Below, piece after piece: positions 6,532 to 16,276 of a DNA stretch of 64,000 nucleotides (position 1 is its first letter; every line of letters starts with the position of its first letter). The stretch spans positions 18,411-82,410 of the forward strand of contig CASFSL010000021.1 of the NCBI GenBank assembly GCA_949297365.1. The letters run 5' to 3'. A model generated the notes under the pieces. That model did no database searches. It was given only the letters and a program-made list of their open reading frames with translations, and had not been told where the DNA came from. Position numbers and translations under genes: made by a program. This stretch comes from an uncultured Bacteroidales bacterium (lineage in GTDB: Bacteria > Bacteroidota > Bacteroidia > Bacteroidales > UBA932).

Positions 6532-8456
6532 AATCGAGTAGGAGGAAAACGAAGTAGTTTTCTTCCTACTTTCGTTTTCCGACCTCTCACACCACCGTAC
6601 GTGCCGTTCGGCATACGGCGGTTCCTTAGTACCGATGCAATTTGACGTATAAGTCCACAAGGCAAGGGTAGCCTTGAAGTTTCAGACGCTCATTATTCAT
6701 GGCTCGGCATAGTATCGGACTTCCTGCCGTGTTCCAATACCCGCCACGGGTATTTGCCCATTGCCAAGCCCGCCACCTGTCTATGCCACATCTCATGAGG
6801 TTCTTGAACCTTGTGCAAACCTTCTTCCAACTCTTCCAGATATAGCTGCGTATCCTGTGACGAAGCCATTCATCCGTCGATTGGAGGATGTTACGCATAT
6901 CTGCCAGTTTGAAGTAGTTCATCCAACCATTGATGTATTGGTTCAGCTTGTCTTTCAGTCTTGCATACCCCCATCCGTTACTTCTTGATGTCAGTTCTTT
7001 CAATCTTGACTTCATTTTCATGATTGATTTGGGATGCGGACGAAGACGGCATTTACCTTTCATCATATAGAAAGAGTAACCTAAATACTTCACCCTGCCC
7101 ACGTATGCCACCTCCGTCTTGTCACGGTTCACCTTAAGATGAAGCCGTGATTCGATAAAAGTGGAGACGCTCTCACGCACACGTTCCGCCGCACGCTTGC
7201 TACGGCAGAGTATCATGCAGTCGTCAGCATAGCGGACGAACTTGTGCCCCCTTCGGGCAAGCTCCTTGTCGAGTTCGTTAAGCATGATGTTTGCCAACAG
7301 GGGACTTAAAGGACCGCCTTGGGGAACACCTTCCACACTTTCCTCGTAGCTGCGTCTGACCATGACACCTGCCGTAAGGTACTTGTGGATAAGCGATATC
7401 ACACGTCCGTCACGTATGGTGCGGGACAATATCCTTATCAGCATACTGTGGTTTACCGTGTCGAAGAAGCGTTCTAGGTCTAGCGACACGCAGTATTTAT
7501 AACCTTGGGTGATATATTCCTGCGCCCGCCTCAATGCCTTGTGGCAGCTTCGATGGGGACGGAAGCCGAAGCTGTTGTCGCTGAACTGGCGTTCATAGAT
7601 GGGAATCAGTATCTGGCTGATGGCTTGTTGGATTACTCTGTCCACCACCGTCGGGATACCAAGCGGACGGGTCTTGCCGTTTTCCTTCGGTATTTCCACA
7701 CGGAGGACGGGATTCGGGCGGTATCTGCCCGTTTTTAAGGATTCCACGAGTTCATCTTTGTGTCCTTTCAGATAGCCGCCCAATTCCTCGGTTGACAATC
7801 CGTCTACTCCACCACTGCCGTGATTGCGCTTGACCTGCAGGTATGCACGGTTAAGGTTGTACGGCGAGAGGATGAACTCAAGCAGGTTTCCCCGTTCAAA
7901 TTGCACTTCCTTGAGGTTGTTTTCAGTCATGTCCATGAAAGTCTGCACCCCCTCATAGCTTTCGCATTCCGTGCTGTCCTTTTGAGGGCGGCTACCGCTT
8001 GGCATCGGTATTTTCCGCATTCTTTCCTTCATGAAGTGACATTCATTTACTGCTCAATTGACTAATGGTTCAGCCCTTCCCCGATTTGAGTAGAAAAAAA
8101 AAACCGGGTACTATGGCCTCTGCTGACTTCTCATGGCAAGCTTTACTCCGCGCTTCGGAAATCCATCCTATGCACGTCCATGAGACCTCCCCAGTTTAGG
8201 GCACTCTCTTTCCATCTTATACCTGCTTGATTTACTCAGGGCATTCCCGTATAGCTATCGGACTTTGATTTGTTATGTAATCTCATCCATGCCCATTAGC
8301 CTTATATCAAGTTTCTGTGCGTCAGGCCAGATGTTTGCCGCCGGCTTCCTTCAGATTCCACCTCGCGATGGACACCCTTGCCCTTGGCTATACACTTCCC
8401 GCTATCGGGCGTGTTACGGACTTGCACCGATTAGAGAATGTTCGTGCTGGGCGAAC
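6532..8456 (-). mobile_element. Group II intron, class C-like, complete with its ORF
   Basis: About 1.93 kb on the minus strand. The 5' end is a GTTCGCCCAGCACGAAC hairpin at about 8456 (start could be a few bases earlier), right behind the dnaK terminator. Class C introns are known to insert behind terminator stem-loops. After the ORF comes a domain V candidate, CCGCCGTATGCCGAACGGCA through CGTACGGTGG (about 6595-6626), then a domain VI-like arm with TCGGAAAACGAAAGTAGG pairing to CCTCCTACTCGA, and the 3' end near ...CTACTCGATT at 6532. The 5' noncoding part (8033-8456) is domain I-III RNA. The end positions are estimates. The intron looks intact. Confidence 0.85.
6626..8032 (-). CDS. ltrA: Group II intron reverse transcriptase/maturase
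   Basis: The 468-aa intron-encoded protein. It has the RT blocks in order: NHGSGGVDGLSTEEL (about 69-83), RPLGIPTVVDRVIQQAI, FSDNSFGFRPHRSCHKAL, the GVPQGGPLSPLLANI block, and the catalytic YADD in KFVRYADDCMIL (about 269). A maturase (GIIM) domain follows from about 355 (YARLKDKLNQYINGWMNYF) to the end. No HNH endonuclease domain is seen at the C-terminus, which agrees with class C introns. It makes cDNA of the intron and helps splicing. The frame and motifs are intact, so the element may be active. Confidence 0.95.
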   Translation of the reverse strand: MKERMRKIPMPSGSRPQKDSTECESYEGVQTFMDMTENNLKEVQFERGNLLEFILSPYNLNRAYLQVKRNHGSGGVDGLSTEELGGYLKGHKDELVESLKTGRYRPNPVLRVEIPKENGKTRPLGIPTVVDRVIQQAISQILIPIYERQFSDNSFGFRPHRSCHKALRRAQEYITQGYKYCVSLDLERFFDTVNHSMLIRILSRTIRDGRVISLIHKYLTAGVMVRRSYEESVEGVPQGGPLSPLLANIMLNELDKELARRGHKFVRYADDCMILCRSKRAAERVRESVSTFIESRLHLKVNRDKTEVAYVGRVKYLGYSFYMMKGKCRLRPHPKSIMKMKSRLKELTSRSNGWGYARLKDKLNQYINGWMNYFKLADMRNILQSTDEWLRHRIRSYIWKSWKKVCTRFKNLMRCGIDRWRAWQWANTRGGYWNTAGSPILCRAMNNERLKLQGYPCLVDLYVKLHRY

Positions 8457-8460
8457 ATAC

Positions 8461-8493
8461 AAAAAGCCGCTCCGGGGATGAATCCGGAACGGC
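8461..8493 (-). terminator. Intrinsic terminator of dnaK, also the intron insertion target
   Basis: On the minus strand GCCGTTCCGG and CCCGGAGCGGC form a G+C-rich stem with a short loop, followed by TTTTTG. It lies about 45 nt after the dnaK stop. The group II intron begins within a few bases of the T-run, which is the target structure of class C introns. Confidence 0.85.
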
Positions 8494-8539
8494 CTTTCAA
8501 CACTAATCAATAAACTATATAAGTAAGAAAATCTCGGGA

Positions 8540-10477
8540 TTATTTGACTTCCTCGTAGTCCACGTCCTGGACGTTGTCGTCACCGGAGCCTGAGTTGGAA
8601 CCGCTGTTGGAAGTTGATCCGCCGCTTGTCTGGCTGCCGGCCTGACTGCCAGCACCGGCGGAAGGACCTGCCTGTGCGGCGCGGGCCATATCCTCGGAAG
8701 CGGCGTGCCATGCGTTGTTCAGAGCCTCGGTGGCACGGTCGATATCGGAGATGTTCTGCGACTTGTGAGCCTCCTTGAGCTGACCGAGAGCATTCTCGAT
8801 GGCACCCTTCTTGTCAGCGGGGATCTTGTCGCCATACTCCTTGAGGTTCTTCTCGCTCTGGAAGATGAGGGCATCGGCACCGTTGATCTTGTCTATCTTC
8901 TCGCGCTCGGCCTTGTCGGCGGCCTCGTTGGCCTTGGCCTCGTCACGCATCCTCTTGATCTCGTCCTCGCTCAGTCCTGAAGAAGCCTCGATACGTATCT
9001 TCTGCTCCTTGCCGGTAGCCTTGTCCTTTGCGGACACGTTCAGGATACCGTTGGCATCGATATCGAAGGTAACCTCGATCTGAGGGATACCACGGGGAGC
9101 GGGGGTGATGCCGTCGAGGTGGAAGCGGCCGATGGTCTTGTTGTCACGGGCCATTGAACGCTCGCCCTGGAGGACGTGAATCTCTACCGAAGGCTGGTTG
9201 TCCGATGCGGTGGAGAATACCTCCGACTTACGGGTAGGTATGGTGGTGTTGGCCTCGATCAGCTTGGTCATCACACCACCGAGGGTCTCGATACCCAGGG
9301 ACAGAGGGGTCACATCCAGCAGGAGGACATCCTTCACGTCACCGGCGAGGACACCGCCCTGGATGGCAGCGCCTACAGCTACTACCTCATCGGGGTTGAC
9401 ACCCTTGTTGGGAGCCTTTCCGAAGAACTTCTCGACGATCTGCTGGATGGCGGGGATACGGGTCGAACCGCCGACGAGCAGCACTTCGTCTATGTCGGAC
9501 ACCTTCAGACCGGCATCGGCGACTGCCTTGCGGCAAGGCTCGATAGTCCTCTGGATCAGGTCATCGCAAAGCTGCTCGAACTTGGCGCGGGTAAGAGTCC
9601 TTACCAGGTGTTTGGGCACACCGTCCACAGGCATGATATAAGGCAGGTTGATCTCCGTGGAGGTCTGGCTGGAAAGCTCGATCTTGGCTTTCTCGGCTGC
9701 CTCTTTCAGTCTCTGCAGGGCCATGGGATCTTTCCTCAGGTCCACGCCGGGATTGTCATTCATGAACTCAGCAGCCATCCAGTCGATGATCCTGTGGTCG
9801 AAGTCATCGCCGCCGAGGTGGGTATCACCGTTGGTGGACTTAACCTCGAACACGCCGTCACCGAGTTCCAGAATCGATATATCGAATGTACCGCCGCCGA
9901 GGTCGTATACGGCCACCTTCATATCGTTCTTCTTCTTGTCCATACCGTAGGCCAGCGCGGCTGCGGTAGGCTCGTTGATGATACGCTTAACCTTCAGGCC
10001 CGCGATCTCACCGGCTTCTTTCGTGGCCTGTCTCTGAGAGTCGCTGAAGTAAGCGGGCACCGTGATGACAGCCTCAGTCACTTCCTGTCCGAGATAATCC
10101 TCAGCTGTCTTCTTCATCTTCTGAAGAATCATCGCCGATATCTCCTGAGGAGAATAGAGACGGCCGTCGATATCGACACGTGCAGTGCCGTTGTCACCGC
10201 GCACTACCTTATAAGGCACGCGGGATATCTCGTTCTGAACCCTGTCATAAGGCTCGCCCATGAATCTCTTGATAGAGAAGATGGTCTTGTAAGGGTTGGT
10301 GATAGCCTGCCTCTTGGCCGGGTCACCTATCTTTCTCTCACCGTTGTCGGTGAATGCCACTACCGAAGGAGTGGTCCTCTTGCCCTCGCTGTTGATGATG
10401 ACAGCGGGCTCGTTACCTTCCATCACTGCTACGCAGGAGTTGGTGGTTCCAAGGTCTATTCCAATAATCTTTCCCAT
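8540..10477 (-). CDS. dnaK: Chaperone DnaK (Hsp70)
   Basis: A 645-aa Hsp70, usual length. The N-terminal ATPase domain starts [18 protein letters not shown] and shows the phosphate-2 motif [15 protein letters not shown] (about 187) and [13 protein letters not shown] (about 338). The substrate-binding domain starts near [20 protein letters not shown] Gly/Ser-rich tail ends in [10 protein letters not shown], the conserved DnaK end. It folds and protects proteins in the cytoplasm with DnaJ and GrpE, neither of which is next to it. No CIRCE operator was found in its leader; the leader does hold an 8-bp hairpin (10513-10533). Confidence 0.98.
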   Translation of the reverse strand: MGKIIGIDLGTTNSCVAVMEGNEPAVIINSEGKRTTPSVVAFTDNGERKIGDPAKRQAITNPYKTIFSIKRFMGEPYDRVQNEISRVPYKVVRGDNGTARVDIDGRLYSPQEISAMILQKMKKTAEDYLGQEVTEAVITVPAYFSDSQRQATKEAGEIAGLKVKRIINEPTAAALAYGMDKKKNDMKVAVYDLGGGTFDISILELGDGVFEVKSTNGDTHLGGDDFDHRIIDWMAAEFMNDNPGVDLRKDPMALQRLKEAAEKAKIELSSQTSTEINLPYIMPVDGVPKHLVRTLTRAKFEQLCDDLIQRTIEPCRKAVADAGLKVSDIDEVLLVGGSTRIPAIQQIVEKFFGKAPNKGVNPDEVVAVGAAIQGGVLAGDVKDVLLLDVTPLSLGIETLGGVMTKLIEANTTIPTRKSEVFSTASDNQPSVEIHVLQGERSMARDNKTIGRFHLDGITPAPRGIPQIEVTFDIDANGILNVSAKDKATGKEQKIRIEASSGLSEDEIKRMRDEAKANEAADKAEREKIDKINGADALIFQSEKNLKEYGDKIPADKKGAIENALGQLKEAHKSQNISDIDRATEALNNAWHAASEDMARAAQAGPSAGAGSQAGSQTSGGSTSNSGSNSGSGDDNVQDVDYEEVK

Positions 10478-10512
10478 AATTCTATATTTTTTAATTTTTT
10501 TCTACAATTGAC

Positions 10513-10533
10513 GCCGCCTGATTTTCAAGCGGC
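10513..10533 (-). other. Hairpin in the dnaK leader
   Basis: GCCGCTTG and CAGGCGGC (minus strand) form an 8-bp stem with one G-U pair and an AAAAT loop, 36 nt before the dnaK start. It has no T-run, so it is not a normal terminator. It may affect message stability or translation; this is inference. Confidence 0.35.
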
Positions 10534-10589
10534 CGTAACTCTCCTCAACGAAGATTGTGCCAAATGAGCGGAACTGACAACATGTCATA

Positions 10590-10620
10590 TTGGAATTGTG
10601 ATAATTATTGTCTTCCTTTG
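10590..10620 (+). promoter_or_regulatory. Probable panB promoter
   Basis: A -33 TTG (10590-10592) is followed after 20 nt by TTCCTTTG (10613-10620), one base off the TAnnTTTG consensus. The panB ATG at 10657 lies 37 nt downstream. Confidence 0.5.
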
Positions 10621-10656
10621 CAGGTCCAAATATCAAACCACAAAACAGGCAAAGAC

Positions 10657-11472
10657 ATGTCTACAGAAGGCAATGTAAGGGTCATGACGACCCACAGACT
10701 ATTGGAGATGAAGCAGAGCGGCGAGAAGATCGCCATGCTCACGGCATACGACTACACTTCGGCCCGCATCCTGGACGAGGCCGGCATCGACATCATCCTC
10801 GTAGGAGACTCGGCCGCCAACGTGATGGCCGGCCACGAGACCACCCTTCCCATCACCATAGACCAGATGATCTACCACGCCCAGAGTGTCATGAGGGCAG
10901 TGAAAAATCCTCTGGTAGTGGTGGATATGCCCTTCGGCTCATATCAGGGCAACTCCAAGATGGCCGTCAGCAACGCGATACGCATCATGAAGGAGTCGGA
11001 GGCAGATGCGGTGAAGATAGAGGGAGGCATGGAGATCCTCGAGTCAGTCGAGCGCATCCTCTCCTCCGGCATTCCCGTCATGGGACATCTGGGACTGACT
11101 CCCCAGTCGATTCACAAGTTCGGCACATACGCTGTAAGGGCCAAGGAAGAGGCCGAGGCGGCCAAGCTGCTGCAGGACGCGATCGCCCTGGAGGACGCAG
11201 GCTGCTTCGCGCTGGTACTGGAGAAGATACCGGCGGCTCTGGGCAAGAAAGTGGCAGAGACCCTGAAGATTCCGGTAATAGGCATAGGCGCGGGCAAATA
11301 CGTGGACGGACAGGTGCTCGTGATGCACGACATGCTCGGGCTGACCACCAAGTTCTCTCCCAGGTTCCTGCGCCGCTACGCAGACCTGCACGATGTCAGT
11401 CTCAATGCATTCCGCCAGTATATAGAGGATGTCAAATCCTGTGATTTCCCCAATGACAGCGAGCAGTACTGA
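10657..11472 (+). CDS. panB: 3-methyl-2-oxobutanoate hydroxymethyltransferase (PanB)
   Basis: A 271-aa enzyme (from [10 protein letters not shown]) that transfers a hydroxymethyl group from methylene-THF to 2-oxoisovalerate, the first step of pantoate and coenzyme A synthesis. Family motifs are clear: [33 protein letters not shown] with the metal-binding Asp, VVDMPFGSY, and [10 protein letters not shown]. The start at 10657 is chosen because it gives the usual family N-terminus and lies behind the promoter; an earlier ATG at 10555 would run through the promoter. The end overlaps the next gene by 44 nt in another frame, suggesting coupled expression. panC and panD are not in the window. Confidence 0.95.
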   Translation: MSTEGNVRVMTTHRLLEMKQSGEKIAMLTAYDYTSARILDEAGIDIILVGDSAANVMAGHETTLPITIDQMIYHAQSVMRAVKNPLVVVDMPFGSYQGNSKMAVSNAIRIMKESEADAVKIEGGMEILESVERILSSGIPVMGHLGLTPQSIHKFGTYAVRAKEEAEAAKLLQDAIALEDAGCFALVLEKIPAALGKKVAETLKIPVIGIGAGKYVDGQVLVMHDMLGLTTKFSPRFLRRYADLHDVSLNAFRQYIEDVKSCDFPNDSEQY

Positions 11473-12169
11473 TACGGCATACAGGACACTCTCCCAAGAG
11501 GAATATGATGACATAGCCTCGCGCATCCTCTACGAGGACAACCATGTACTGGTTCTGAACAAGCGCGCCGGGGAGATAACCCAGGGAGACAAGACCGGAG
11601 ACGAGCCCCTGCCTGAGAAGTTGAAGGCATTCATCGCCGCCCGGGACCACAAGCCCGGCAGAGTCTTTATGGGAGTACCCCACCGCCTGGACCGTCCCGT
11701 AAGCGGAGCCGTTATCCTGGCCAAGACATCAAAGGCCCTGGAAAGGCTCTCGGGTGCCTTCAGGGAAGGCGACGCGGGCAAAATATACTGGGCACTGGTG
11801 GAAAAGTCTCCGGAACCGCCACAGGGCGAGATCCGTTCCTGGCTCACTCGCAACGAGAAGCAGAACAAGTCCTACAGCCATCCGCAGCCGCAGCCCGGAG
11901 CCGAGGAGGCCCTGCTGCGCTACCGCCTGCTCAGACCCACCAAAAGCTATTTTCTCGTAGAAGTGCAGCTGCTGACAGGACGGCATCATCAGATCCGCTG
12001 TCAACTCGCCTCGATAGGATGCCCGATCAAGGGCGACCTTAAATACGGTGCCAGGCGTTCCAATCCGGACGGAAGCATCAGTCTGCACGCCAGACAGATA
12101 ACATTCCTCCACCCCACCCGGAAAGAGCCGGTCACCGTGACCGCTCCCACTCCGATGGAGGACATGTAG
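11429..12169 (+). CDS. RluA-family RNA pseudouridine synthase
   Basis: A 246-aa enzyme of the RluA family, which isomerises uridine to pseudouridine in rRNA or tRNA. The catalytic motif is [16 protein letters not shown], with the active-site Asp in [24 protein letters not shown] is the typical C-terminal motif. There is no N-terminal S4 domain, so it is the short type. The start may be 11429 or 11453; both overlap the panB end, and the reading frame there gives non-conserved residues. The precise RNA target cannot be told. Confidence 0.9.
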   Translation: MSNPVISPMTASSTDTAYRTLSQEEYDDIASRILYEDNHVLVLNKRAGEITQGDKTGDEPLPEKLKAFIAARDHKPGRVFMGVPHRLDRPVSGAVILAKTSKALERLSGAFREGDAGKIYWALVEKSPEPPQGEIRSWLTRNEKQNKSYSHPQPQPGAEEALLRYRLLRPTKSYFLVEVQLLTGRHHQIRCQLASIGCPIKGDLKYGARRSNPDGSISLHARQITFLHPTRKEPVTVTAPTPMEDM

Positions 12170-12171
12170 GC

Positions 12172-13245
12172 TCACTCTACCACTGACAGATATTCCTCAT
12201 ATATGGACAGCACGTCCCTGACATAACGTATCGTCTCTCCGCCCCGGAACTTACCGTGCCGCAGGTACTCCGCATCCTCGTAATACTCCGGCTCGGCCAT
12301 CAGCGGAATAGCCGAAGCGACGGTCTCCCAGTCAGTGAAGTCCAGTCCCTGGTCCAGGGTAAAATTGATGCAGTCCCCGATCCGGCTCTCCCCCGCATTG
12401 TAGGCTGCTAAGGTAAATTTCACCACATTGACCGAATCCAGACCCATCGCGGTATACCGCTTCTGTATCTGCCGCAGAAACATCGTACCTGCCTTGACAT
12501 TCTCCTCTGGATCAAAGAGGTCGTAGACTCCGTAGACAGCCGCAGTCGAGGGTTTCACCTGCATGAGACCGACTGCCCCGCGCCGCGACCTGGCCCCCAT
12601 CGAGAAACGGGACTCCTTGAATATCACCGCAGAAAGCAGCCTCCAGTCCCAGCCCAGCAACCGGCTCTGCCGCTTTACGATATCATCATAGGGCGATATT
12701 CTGCCGGTTCTGGTTCCATTCTCAATATAAGATGAAAGATCATAAGAGCGGAAGAAACGGCGTTCCATATCCGAATACTCCAGCCCCTTGGTTATCAGTC
12801 CCAGCCACATATTGACCTGATGCAGAAGCGCATGGTCATCCTGCCTGACCGCCCAGGCATAACTCCGGAACGGCATACTGAGGCTGACCGTACCGGCATA
12901 CGGATCGGGAATGGAATCGGAGACATCTACAGCCACGATGTCCACCAGACCGTCCGAGAGCATGGTCCAGCAGTCCTGACGCCGGTTCATGCCCATGATG
13001 CCCAGACTCCGGTCCATACTGTCAGCGAACCCCGTCAGGAGTGTATACTGAAAACCTGTCAGGAATCCCTTGGCCGTATACATTCCGCTTCTGATGTTGA
13101 TATAGGCCGTCAGTGAATCCCTGCCGGGAGACAAGTCCAGCGATTCGGTTCCGCAGCGGGGACCTTCCCATATCCTGAGAATATTTCCCAGTATGAAAAT
13201 TCCCAGCAGTACTCCTATTATACGGATTATACGGACTGTCCTCAT
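12172..13245 (-). CDS. Membrane-bound lytic transglycosylase, MltF-like
   Basis: A 357-aa protein with an N-terminal membrane anchor (IIRIIGVLLGIFILGNIL). Residues about 45-175 resemble the extracellular solute-binding-like domain of MltF. The C-terminal half is an SLT domain: catalytic Glu in AVIFKESRFSMGARS (about 223), GAVGLMQVKPSTA, then AAYNAGESRI. It cleaves peptidoglycan between MurNAc and GlcNAc, giving anhydro-MurNAc products. It ends 3 nt from the pseudouridine synthase gene (convergent) and begins 12 nt after the porin gene, so it is likely in the porin operon. Confidence 0.88.
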   Translation of the reverse strand: MRTVRIIRIIGVLLGIFILGNILRIWEGPRCGTESLDLSPGRDSLTAYINIRSGMYTAKGFLTGFQYTLLTGFADSMDRSLGIMGMNRRQDCWTMLSDGLVDIVAVDVSDSIPDPYAGTVSLSMPFRSYAWAVRQDDHALLHQVNMWLGLITKGLEYSDMERRFFRSYDLSSYIENGTRTGRISPYDDIVKRQSRLLGWDWRLLSAVIFKESRFSMGARSRRGAVGLMQVKPSTAAVYGVYDLFDPEENVKAGTMFLRQIQKRYTAMGLDSVNVVKFTLAAYNAGESRIGDCINFTLDQGLDFTDWETVASAIPLMAEPEYYEDAEYLRHGKFRGGETIRYVRDVLSIYEEYLSVVE

Positions 13246-13256
13246 GCGCAGCCGTA

Positions 13257-16205
13257 TTACTCGATGTAGAACGGCCAGTGAATACCGAATTTGAATCCGA
13301 GAGTAGGCCTGATGTAATGATAGGCCGAGAAACTGGACGCTCCCGTAGGCCAGCCCTCACCGACATTGATTACCTTGAGGAAGATATTGACCCGCTTCCA
13401 TTGCAGGTTCAGGAAGATATCTATATACGGATTGTATCCGATCAGCTCCCGCGTCTGAAGCTGGAAAGTACCCAGAGCCGGATTATAGGCAGGAGCATAA
13501 TAAGGCGTGTTCATCCGCGCGTCAGCTCCAAGCTGGACTGTAAGCACATTCTTCACCGCCTCCATTTCGATATAATACCTCATATGGAAGGTAAGCATCG
13601 GCAACGGCAGCGTATTCTTGTCCGAGGAATACTGGAAGAGTATCTGATTGTCCAGATGGAACCACCATATCTTGAAGTCCTTTCTCAGGTACGCGCTCAT
13701 CACGTTGATCAGGCCGGTGTTCTGGCGGGCTATACCCAGAGTGTCGTTATAGAGATAGTTGTTGACCAATGCATATCCGAAATAAGCCTCCATCTTCCAC
13801 TTCGGAATATCCAGAGAAGCCTCTACCTTGGTAGTGGAGGTCTTGCCGAAATCATTGTCCCAGACATAGTGGTTGGAGTAATAATGCTGCGAGAACCAGT
13901 CCGGTTCCTTAAGCGAGGTGCTGAACCTGCCATTGAGGGTTATGGGCTCGGACTTGTCCTTGAAAGGATAGAACGACACGCCCACATGCGCGTCCACATT
14001 GAAATCATTCTGATAATAACCCAGGAAACTGTACTGCGCCGTAGCACCCCAGTTCAGATATTTCTTATATTCTCCAGATGCTCCCGCATACAGATACATA
14101 TTGTGCTGGTGGATATTGCGGTTGCCGGTCAGGAACATATCGGGACGGAATGCATAGATACTGTTCCACTGATAGCCCACTCCTCCGGATATCTCGGAGA
14201 CTATTGCGTCCCGTTTCCATGGCTGCAGCTTGAAAAACAGCTTGTTCTCTACGGTAAACAGCCTCATGGAGTCGGCCGAGGAAGTGGGATTGATATAGAA
14301 CATGTTGTTGTAGAAATTCCTACCCACTTCGTCGGTTATCTCATCGGTATAGAATCGGTAGAACCTGGACACCTCGCCTATATGGCCCACTGTCAGTCTC
14401 GGACTGTTGCCGGCCTGACCGAAAAGCAGGGAATCCGCAAGTGACGCTACTATCTCGTCCTCTGTAGGCGGACGGAGAGTATCCATAATAGAAGCCCTCA
14501 GCAGGGAGTCCGCGACGGCCGTCGCGATGGAATCCGCCCTCACAGCCGCTATCGAGTCCTCCGGAGACGCATACATACTTACCGAGGACAACGAATCAGG
14601 GACTTGAGCAGACAAAGAATCTCTTACGTGGGCAGACAGCAGAGAATCAGCAGCCATGCCCGCCACCGATGCCGTATCCACAGCTGTCACCACAGAATCC
14701 GAAACGGCCTCCGCTGAGTCAATCATGACACCTGCCGAATCCAACGACATACCGGCTGAATCCAACACTGCCCCGGTTGAATCCAAAGCAGTGCCGAGCG
14801 TGTCCATCAGCATCGCAGCAGTCGAATCCGCCAGAGCGGCAAGACTGTCCGCAGCCCTGGCTTCCGCTGCCGCCTTTGCCTTGACTGCAGCGACAGCAGC
14901 ATCTACCGATCTCTCGTAAGCCGCCATTTTCACTTTTATCAACGAATCCACTGTCGCAGTAAACGCCGAATCCGCATCCATCGCCTTCGTCATTCTGGCC
15001 AGATCGGATTCCAGAAGAATATCGTATGAGTGGTTTATGAAAAACGTATTTCTCGACAGCTTGTTCCTCGCATTCTGCAGATTCACCGCTATCGTCTTGG
15101 CGTCCACCGTAGTATCCCGCACCATATAAGAATCCTGGATTCCGCCGTTCTCCTCCCGGTCTATATTGTGATGGATAAATCCGGCATTCATCACATATCT
15201 CTTGCCCAGATAATTGGTCGTAACCTCCAGGGAATTGTTGGCAGTAGCCTCCTTCTGCAGTATACCGGCCGCTTTCCAGCCCTGGAAAAGCACCGCGAGA
15301 TTCCACGCAGGAGTTATATTCTGGGTATGCATAAAACGGACATTGGTCTCCTCCTTGTCCTTGAAAGCGAATATAGTACCCCAGTACGCCAGTTCGGTAT
15401 AAGGAGCCTTTGTATTGAAGAACGGCATATTCTCAGGCGTGTGAGAGTAAGTAATATAAGGAGCGTATGCCTTGAATATGTCAAATTCACGCCGTTTGAA
15501 AAAATTGACGTTCTGCACGGCCGAGCCAACTGTTCCAAGATAGACGGCATCTATGTCTTCCTTGTAGAAAGGATACTCCGTGTACCAGTCATTGAAAGTG
15601 GTATCCATATCGGCATGTCTGTACTCATTGACCCGCGTACCGGTCGTCCACGAGATGATTCTGTCATAATACAGACTGTCCGGAAGGAAGACTGTTTCCA
15701 ACACCCTGGGTCTGGACCAGCGGATACTGTCCTTGACGGTCCGGATGCGATCCTTTATATGATGTATACTGTCAGCCTTATGTTGCTTCACCATGGCCAC
15801 GCTGTCCTTATAGGCATCCTTCACTTTCCGCACACTGTCCTTTGCCATACGCTTCAGTTCTCTTTTGGTCAGCACCTTGACAGAGTCCGCAGCCGTTGAG
15901 TCCGACTGCGTAAGCGAATCCGCAGCAGCCAGCGAGTCCGGCAGAAGCAATGAATCTGACACAACCGAAGAATCAGGTACTGACAGAGAATCTGGTATTA
16001 CAAGCGAATCCGGCCCAGCCAAAGAGTCCTTGAGCATGGAGTCCTGACCGATTACCGAGTCCGCCTGGACTGACAGCGAGTCCTGCGGCACACCGGCCAT
16101 GACATCGTAGGGCATGGACATACCGCGTATAATAAAAGCAGAACAGGGCAGCATCAGGATGATGACGCACGCACACAATATGTCCCTAAACCCTTTTTTG
16201 CTCAT
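13257..16205 (-). CDS. Putative outer-membrane porin with Asp-Ser repeats
   Basis: About 982 aa from MSKKGFRDIL. After a signal segment (ILCACVIILMLPCSAFIIRG) there is a low-complexity stretch in which D-S-L/D-S-V units repeat about every 7 residues, then a Lys-rich part (MAKDSVRKVKDAYKDSVAMV). The central and C-terminal parts have alternating aromatic and polar residues typical of a Porin_10-type beta barrel, ending in a terminal strand (FKFGIHWPFYIE). A second, longer D-S repeat is inserted at about residues 465-590 within the barrel region. The start at 16205 is preferred; the TTG upstream lies in a promoter box. The likely role is an outer-membrane channel. Confidence 0.8.
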   Translation of the reverse strand: MSKKGFRDILCACVIILMLPCSAFIIRGMSMPYDVMAGVPQDSLSVQADSVIGQDSMLKDSLAGPDSLVIPDSLSVPDSSVVSDSLLLPDSLAAADSLTQSDSTAADSVKVLTKRELKRMAKDSVRKVKDAYKDSVAMVKQHKADSIHHIKDRIRTVKDSIRWSRPRVLETVFLPDSLYYDRIISWTTGTRVNEYRHADMDTTFNDWYTEYPFYKEDIDAVYLGTVGSAVQNVNFFKRREFDIFKAYAPYITYSHTPENMPFFNTKAPYTELAYWGTIFAFKDKEETNVRFMHTQNITPAWNLAVLFQGWKAAGILQKEATANNSLEVTTNYLGKRYVMNAGFIHHNIDREENGGIQDSYMVRDTTVDAKTIAVNLQNARNKLSRNTFFINHSYDILLESDLARMTKAMDADSAFTATVDSLIKVKMAAYERSVDAAVAAVKAKAAAEARAADSLAALADSTAAMLMDTLGTALDSTGAVLDSAGMSLDSAGVMIDSAEAVSDSVVTAVDTASVAGMAADSLLSAHVRDSLSAQVPDSLSSVSMYASPEDSIAAVRADSIATAVADSLLRASIMDTLRPPTEDEIVASLADSLLFGQAGNSPRLTVGHIGEVSRFYRFYTDEITDEVGRNFYNNMFYINPTSSADSMRLFTVENKLFFKLQPWKRDAIVSEISGGVGYQWNSIYAFRPDMFLTGNRNIHQHNMYLYAGASGEYKKYLNWGATAQYSFLGYYQNDFNVDAHVGVSFYPFKDKSEPITLNGRFSTSLKEPDWFSQHYYSNHYVWDNDFGKTSTTKVEASLDIPKWKMEAYFGYALVNNYLYNDTLGIARQNTGLINVMSAYLRKDFKIWWFHLDNQILFQYSSDKNTLPLPMLTFHMRYYIEMEAVKNVLTVQLGADARMNTPYYAPAYNPALGTFQLQTRELIGYNPYIDIFLNLQWKRVNIFLKVINVGEGWPTGASSFSAYHYIRPTLGFKFGIHWPFYIE

Positions 16206-16211
16206 AACGTG

Positions 16212-16219
16212 CAAACATA
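16212..16219 (-). promoter_or_regulatory. -7 promoter box of the porin gene
   Basis: TATGTTTG on the minus strand lies 6 nt before the chosen ATG, so the message would be nearly leaderless. It is divergent from the kinase-fusion promoter. Confidence 0.5.
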
Positions 16220-16262
16220 AACAAAAATCTCCGATTTTCCTTAAACAATCCTGGAGATTGAG

Positions 16263-16270
16263 TAAATTTG
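16263..16270 (+). promoter_or_regulatory. -7 promoter box of the AmgK-RapZ fusion gene
   Basis: TAAATTTG, six nt before the ATG at 16277. The box contains an in-frame TTG that could be mistaken for a start. No clear -33 TTG was found. Confidence 0.5.
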
Positions 16271-16276
16271 CCCCGT

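Noticed and set aside
10540..10565. TTGGCAC on minus upstream of dnaK, like a sigma-54 promoter
   Set aside because: The -12 part does not lie at the right distance (TTGGCAC then eight bases before TTG); the match is not good enough.
9176..10567. Long plus-strand open frame across dnaK (463 codons)
   Set aside because: It is the antisense shadow of dnaK; the minus-strand protein has all Hsp70 motifs.
10530..10600. CIRCE-type operator for dnaK
   Set aside because: No TTAGCACTC-N9-GAGTGCTAA sequence is present; the region only has a short hairpin.
14656..16047. Two Glu/Ser/Thr/Ala-rich plus-strand frames in the porin region
   Set aside because: They are antisense reads of the Asp-Ser repeat of the porin gene.
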